Shown here piece after piece: positions 60,043 through 64,000 of a stretch of DNA of 64,000 nt. Source of the stretch: PALSA-612 sp963704335 (GTDB taxonomy: Bacteria; Actinomycetota; Thermoleophilia; Gaiellales; Gaiellaceae); contig OY969889.1 of NCBI GenBank assembly GCA_963704335.1, positions 806,001 through 870,000 of the forward strand, given 5' to 3'. The notes beneath the pieces were generated by a model. The model did not search any database. It had not been told where the DNA came from and saw only the letters and a list, made by a program, of their open reading frames with translations. The translations under genes were made by a program, and so were the position numbers. Each line of letters opens with the position of its first letter. Within the stretch, counting starts at the first letter, position 1.

Positions 60043-62490
60043 ATGCGAAGCGACCTGCCATCCGGCACGGTCACCTTCCTCTTCACCGACGTCGAGGGCT
60101 CGACGGCGCTGTTGCACGAGCTGGGGGCCGCGGAGTACGCCGAGGCGCTGGCCGAGCACCGCCGTCTGATCCGCGAAGCCTGCGCCGCGCAGGGCGGCGT
60201 GGAGGTGGACACGCAGGGCGACGCGTTCTTCTTCGCATTTCCCACGGCGCCGGGTGCGATTTCAGCCGCCTCCGCCTTCACGGAGTCGCTTGCCTCGGGC
60301 CCGATCCAGGTGCGCGTCGGCCTGCACACGGGAACGCCTCATCTCGGCAGTGAGGGATACGTCGGAAACGACGTTCACCTGGGTGCGCGTATCGCGGCCT
60401 CCGCACACGGTGGCCAGGTGATCGTTTCCGCAGCGACCGCAAAGTCCGTCGACCTCGAGCTGACCCATCTCGGCGAGCACCGGCTGAAGGACATCCCGCA
60501 GGCGATGCCGATCTTCCAGCTCGGCGACGAGTCGTTCCCGCCGCTGAAGACGATCTCCAACACGAACCTGCCGACGCCGGCCAGCTCCTTCGTGGGCAGA
60601 GACGACGAGCTACAGGAGGTCCTTTCGAGGATCGAGGGCGGGGCACGCCTCGTCACCCTCACCGGGCCCGGCGGAACGGGCAAGACGCGGCTTGCGATCG
60701 AAGCTGCCGCCGCGCTCGTTCCCGAGTACACCGCAGGCGTCTTCTGGGTCGGGCTGGCCACGCTTCGCGATCCCGCGCTCGTCACCGAGACGATTGCCCA
60801 GACGCTCGGCGCCAAGGACGCGCTCGCCGAGCACATCGGCGAGCGGGAGCTTCTGCTCCTCCTCGACAACCTCGAGCAGGTGATCGACTGCGCGCCCGAG
60901 CTCTCGGAGCTACTCACCGCTTGCCCGAATGTGAATCTGCTCGTGACGAGCCGCGAGCTGCTGCGCATCCAGGGCGAGGTCGAGTACGCGGTCCCCCCTC
61001 TTGCTCAGGACGAGGCCGTCTCGCTCTTCTGCGCTCGCTCGCAGCTGGAGCCCTCGGAGGAGATCGCCGAGCTCTGCCGCCGTCTCGACGACATGCCACT
61101 CGCGGTCGAGCTCGCCGCTGCTCGCGCGAGCGCTCTCTCGCCCGAGCAGATCCTCGAGCGCCTCTCCCAGCGCCTCGACCTGCTCAAGGGCGGCCGCGAC
61201 GCCGACCCTCGTCAGCAGACGCTCCGAGCGACCATCGAGTGGTCGTACGAGCTTCTTGACCAGGTTGAACAACAGCTCTTCGCCCATCTGTCCGTCTTCA
61301 CCGGAGGCTGCACGCTGGAGGCGGCAGAGGAAGTCTGTGACGCTGATCTCGACACGTTGCAGTCGCTGGTCGAGAAGAGTCTGCTTCGCTTCACGGACGG
61401 GCGGTACTGGATGCTGGAGACGATCCTGGAGTACGCCGCACAGCGGCTGAACGAGTCAGGCGGAGAGGAGACGTTCCGGGCAGCTCACGCCGGCTATGTA
61501 GCGGGTCGGAGCCTCGAACTGCGGCGGCTACGGGATACGGATTTCCAGCGCCACGTCGACGAGCTCGCAAATGAGCAGGTGAACTTCAGGGCCGCACTCG
61601 AGTGGATGGTCTCCAACGGCGACCCTGCAGCGCTGTACGTGTTCAGTGAGCTGGGGCGATTGTGGGCGATACGCGGGAACTGGCGCGAGGGCCGACGCTG
61701 GACCGAGGAGGTGCTCGCGAGCACGCAGGGAGAACGAAGCGTCGGGCGTGCAGCCGCATTGGGGACGGCGATCCACCTCGCCGGGTCACTCGGCGAATTC
61801 GACGATGTGAAGCGCTATCTCGAGGAGAGCCTCTCGATTGTGCGCGAACTCGGGAATGCGGAGGCCGTTGCAGCGACGCTCGGCGACCTCGGGTTTCTCG
61901 CTGCGGAGCTGAACGACTTTGACGAGGCGGAGCGCCTCCTAGACCAGGCAGCAGCCGAGGCGGAGGCGGCGGGGGCGACACCTGTGCTCGCAACGGTGCT
62001 CGGGAACCAGGCCGATGTCGCCCTTCGCCGGGGCGATTACGCCCGCGCTTTGGAGCTCAGCGACCGGTGCCTCGTGCTTTGCCGCGAGATCGGGCGGGAC
62101 GACCTCGTGGGCTGGGCGCTCTCGAACCTCGCCCACGCTCTCCACCGCTTGGGCCGTACGCGGGAGGCAACGATTACCGCGCTCGAGGGCCTGCGTGTGC
62201 TGTCAAGGGTAGGAGACGCTCAGGTTCTGGCCTGGACCCTGGTTCTTCTCGGAGCCACGCTCGCCACACGTGGCGAATCGGAGGGCGCAGCGACCCTTCT
62301 CGGTGCCGCCGAGGGAATCATCGATCGCGCCGACGGCAGTTTCACCGGCGCGGAGGCTGAACTTCACGCGGACACAGTTGCGGAGTTGCGGACGGCGCTG
62401 GGCGAGGAGAATTGCAACGCGCTTGTATCCGCTGGCCGAGCGATGTCGACCGCGGACGCGGTCGAATACGCCACTTCGGCCACTCGCTGA
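60043..62490 (+). CDS. Cyclase-domain/STAND-ATPase/TPR regulator (copy 1)
   Basis: An 815-residue signalling protein. The class III nucleotide cyclase-like domain (about 1-170) has the metal Asp residues in FTDVEGST and DTQGDAFFFAF and the Arg in VHLGARIAA, but the transition-state Asn is His. The ATPase domain (from about 185) has Walker A GPGGTGKTR, LLLLLDNLEQV as Walker B, LLVTSREL and LPLAVELAAARASAL-like ends, and is followed by TPR-like helical repeats to the C-terminus. No DNA-binding domain is visible. ATG 60043 is preferred over TTG 60037. Confidence 0.85.
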   Translation: MRSDLPSGTVTFLFTDVEGSTALLHELGAAEYAEALAEHRRLIREACAAQGGVEVDTQGDAFFFAFPTAPGAISAASAFTESLASGPIQVRVGLHTGTPHLGSEGYVGNDVHLGARIAASAHGGQVIVSAATAKSVDLELTHLGEHRLKDIPQAMPIFQLGDESFPPLKTISNTNLPTPASSFVGRDDELQEVLSRIEGGARLVTLTGPGGTGKTRLAIEAAAALVPEYTAGVFWVGLATLRDPALVTETIAQTLGAKDALAEHIGERELLLLLDNLEQVIDCAPELSELLTACPNVNLLVTSRELLRIQGEVEYAVPPLAQDEAVSLFCARSQLEPSEEIAELCRRLDDMPLAVELAAARASALSPEQILERLSQRLDLLKGGRDADPRQQTLRATIEWSYELLDQVEQQLFAHLSVFTGGCTLEAAEEVCDADLDTLQSLVEKSLLRFTDGRYWMLETILEYAAQRLNESGGEETFRAAHAGYVAGRSLELRRLRDTDFQRHVDELANEQVNFRAALEWMVSNGDPAALYVFSELGRLWAIRGNWREGRRWTEEVLASTQGERSVGRAAALGTAIHLAGSLGEFDDVKRYLEESLSIVRELGNAEAVAATLGDLGFLAAELNDFDEAERLLDQAAAEAEAAGATPVLATVLGNQADVALRRGDYARALELSDRCLVLCREIGRDDLVGWALSNLAHALHRLGRTREATITALEGLRVLSRVGDAQVLAWTLVLLGATLATRGESEGAATLLGAAEGIIDRADGSFTGAEAELHADTVAELRTALGEENCNALVSAGRAMSTADAVEYATSATR

Positions 62491-62541
62491 CCGCGGCGCT
62501 CGCTGGACGGCGCGGAGCGGTAGAACGATGATCTGCGCGAC

Positions 62542-64000
62542 ATGCGGCCCGACCTTCCTTCCGGCACGGTCACCTTCCTCTTCACCGACGTCGAGGGGTC
62601 GACGAAGCTGCTGCACGGGCTGGGGGCAGAGGCTTATGCAGCGGCACTTGCTGAACACCGGCGGCTGATCCGCGAAGCGTGCGCTGCTAAGGGAGGCGTC
62701 GAGGTCGACACGCAGGGCGATGCCTTCTTCCTTGCCTTCCCTACGGCGCCGGGAGCGGTCGCTGCTGCGGAAGCGATGACCGAGGCGCTGGCGGAGGGAT
62801 CGATCCAGGTGCGGATCGGCCTGCACACGGGCACGCCGCTGCTCACCGACGAGGGGTACGTAGGCGACGACGTCCACCTGGGCGCGCGGATCGCCGCCGC
62901 CGCGCATGGCGGCCAGGTGGTGCTCTCGCGGGCGACCCGCGAGCTCGTCGGTCAGGACATCGTGGAGCTTGGCGAGCACCGTCTGAAAGACATCGCGCTT
63001 CCCGTCGGGATCTACCAGCTCGGTGACGCGCGATTCAAGCCGCTCAACACGCTCTCGAACACAAACCTGCCGAGTCCGGCGAGCTCGTTCGTCGGGCGTG
63101 AACGTGAGGTCAAAGAGATCCTCGAGCTCGTTCGCGGCGGTTCGCGGCTCGTGACCTTGACCGGCGCCGGTGGCTCGGGCAAGACGCGCCTCAGCATCGA
63201 GGTCGCATCCGAGCTCGTGCCGGACTTTCGTAATGCCGTGGTCTGGATTCCCCTCGCGACGTTGCGTGATCCCTCGCTCGTGCCTGACGCCATGACGCAG
63301 GCACTTGGCGCGGGTCGGTCGCTCGCAGAGCACATCGGTCGACAGGAGCTGCTCCTGATCCTCGACAACTTCGAGCAGGTCGTCGCCGCGGCTCCGGAAC
63401 TGTCGAGCCTCCTGTCCACGTGCCCGAACCTTCACCTCCTCGTCTCCAGCCGGGAGCTACTTCGCATCCAGGGCGAGGTCGAATACGCGGTGCCGCCACT
63501 CGCCGAGCCTGACGCCGTTGAGCTCTTCTGCAGCCGAGCGAACCTCGAGCCTTCGGAAGACGTCGCGGAGCTCTGCCGGAGGCTCGACGACCTCCCACTC
63601 GGCGTCGAGCTTGCAGCAGCACGCGCCAGTGTCCTGACGCCGCGTCAGCTTCTGGAGCGTCTCTCGCAGCGCCTCGATCTTCTCAAGGGCGGACGCGACG
63701 CGGAGGCGCGTCAGCGCACGCTCCGGGCGACGATCGAGTGGTCTCACGAGTTGCTCGACGAGCCGGAGAGGCGACTGTTCGCTCGCCTCGCGGTGTTCGC
63801 AGGCGGATGCACTCTCGCTGCGGCAGAGGATGTGTGTGACGCCGACATCGACACGCTCCAGTCGCTCGTCGACAAGAGCCTCCTCCGCTTCACGCAGGGG
63901 CGCTACTGGATGCTCGAGACGATCCGGGAGTACGCGGCCGAGCAGTTCGCGGCGTTGGCGGACAAGGACGCTCTGCATCGAGCGCATGCGGACCACTATC
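62542..64000 (+). CDS. Cyclase-domain/STAND-ATPase regulator (copy 2, cut by window edge)
   Basis: A paralogue of the preceding gene, open to the window end (486 residues seen). The N-terminal MRPDLPSGTVTFLFTDVEGS, DTQGDAFFLAF, DDVHLGARIAAAAHGGQVV and Walker A GAGGSGKTR match copy 1 position by position, and so does the ATPase part to ETIREYAAEQF. The Asn-to-His change in the cyclase is shared. ATG 62542 begins a start region like that of copy 1. The C-terminal part lies outside the window. Confidence 0.85.
   Translation, partial: MRPDLPSGTVTFLFTDVEGSTKLLHGLGAEAYAAALAEHRRLIREACAAKGGVEVDTQGDAFFLAFPTAPGAVAAAEAMTEALAEGSIQVRIGLHTGTPLLTDEGYVGDDVHLGARIAAAAHGGQVVLSRATRELVGQDIVELGEHRLKDIALPVGIYQLGDARFKPLNTLSNTNLPSPASSFVGREREVKEILELVRGGSRLVTLTGAGGSGKTRLSIEVASELVPDFRNAVVWIPLATLRDPSLVPDAMTQALGAGRSLAEHIGRQELLLILDNFEQVVAAAPELSSLLSTCPNLHLLVSSRELLRIQGEVEYAVPPLAEPDAVELFCSRANLEPSEDVAELCRRLDDLPLGVELAAARASVLTPRQLLERLSQRLDLLKGGRDAEARQRTLRATIEWSHELLDEPERRLFARLAVFAGGCTLAAAEDVCDADIDTLQSLVDKSLLRFTQGRYWMLETIREYAAEQFAALADKDALHRAHADHY

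Noticed and set aside
62203..63435. 410-codon minus-strand open frame
   Set aside because: It is antisense to the second cyclase/ATPase gene and has the typical composition of a shadow frame.

Overview
The window is GC-rich chromosomal DNA from what looks like a soil actinobacterium, plausibly a deep-branching lineage such as Thermoleophilia. That placement is my inference from gene order and protein style; I ran no search. Supporting features are the rpmH-dnaA origin neighbourhood, a class E sortase, Streptomyces-type PHO boxes, FAS II and pst genes in tight GTGA/ATGA overlaps, and many genes with a -10 box only 6-9 nt before the start codon, which suggests leaderless mRNAs. Genes are densely packed, and no insertion sequence, prophage or CRISPR array is visible.

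Layout. 1-12033: envelope and miscellaneous genes, comprising a two-component system, an M28-like membrane protein, sortase, moeA, a glycosyltransferase-like protein, a class A PBP, a lipoprotein binding protein, a HAD hydrolase, a CPBP protease, an L,D-transpeptidase and a bifunctional-nuclease-family protein. 12103-12436: tRNA-Ile(GAT), followed by a 140-bp tandem repeat that carries a degraded copy of the tRNA 3' end. 12439-26722: the replication origin region, with parB, parA, rsmG, jag, yidC, yidD, rnpA and rpmH on the minus strand and dnaA, dnaN, recF, a DUF721 gene, gyrB and gyrA on the plus strand; oriC lies at 17143-17464. 26719-29650: galT-like, stomatin and nfeD genes, the first two carrying apparent frameshifts. 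29727-36060: an amidase-like PGRP protein, then fabZ-fabH-fabD-fabG-fabF with no acpP. 36030-40165: a MoxR/DUF58 cluster. 40178-44454: 2-oxoacid dehydrogenase E1 alpha, E1 beta and E2 with an amidase gene in between. 44486-46640: GtrA-like and glycosyltransferase-like membrane proteins. 46655-55414: a complete phosphate island (two pstS genes, pstC, pstA, pstB, phoU, pit, a DUF47 gene, sensor and regulator) with three PHO boxes. 55473-59879: a ymdB-like gene, a degenerate M23 protein, hemB and hemL. 60043-64000: two tandem cyclase-like/STAND-ATPase regulators, the second cut by the window edge.

The most unusual observation is a 106-bp dispersed repeat present twice, once between gyrB and gyrA and once between jag and rsmG. 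Each copy sits at a junction where the two genes would originally have overlapped, and each is flanked by a duplication of the downstream gene's start. The repeat carries a strong Shine-Dalgarno sequence plus an ATG, which in gyrA would add the N-terminal residues MGEPWVPPSK.

A caution about sequence quality: galT, the stomatin gene and phoU are broken by single-base indels, and yidC may be too. Either the assembly contains local errors or these genes are decaying. Several genes, including recF, also lack any ATG, GTG or TTG start at the expected place.
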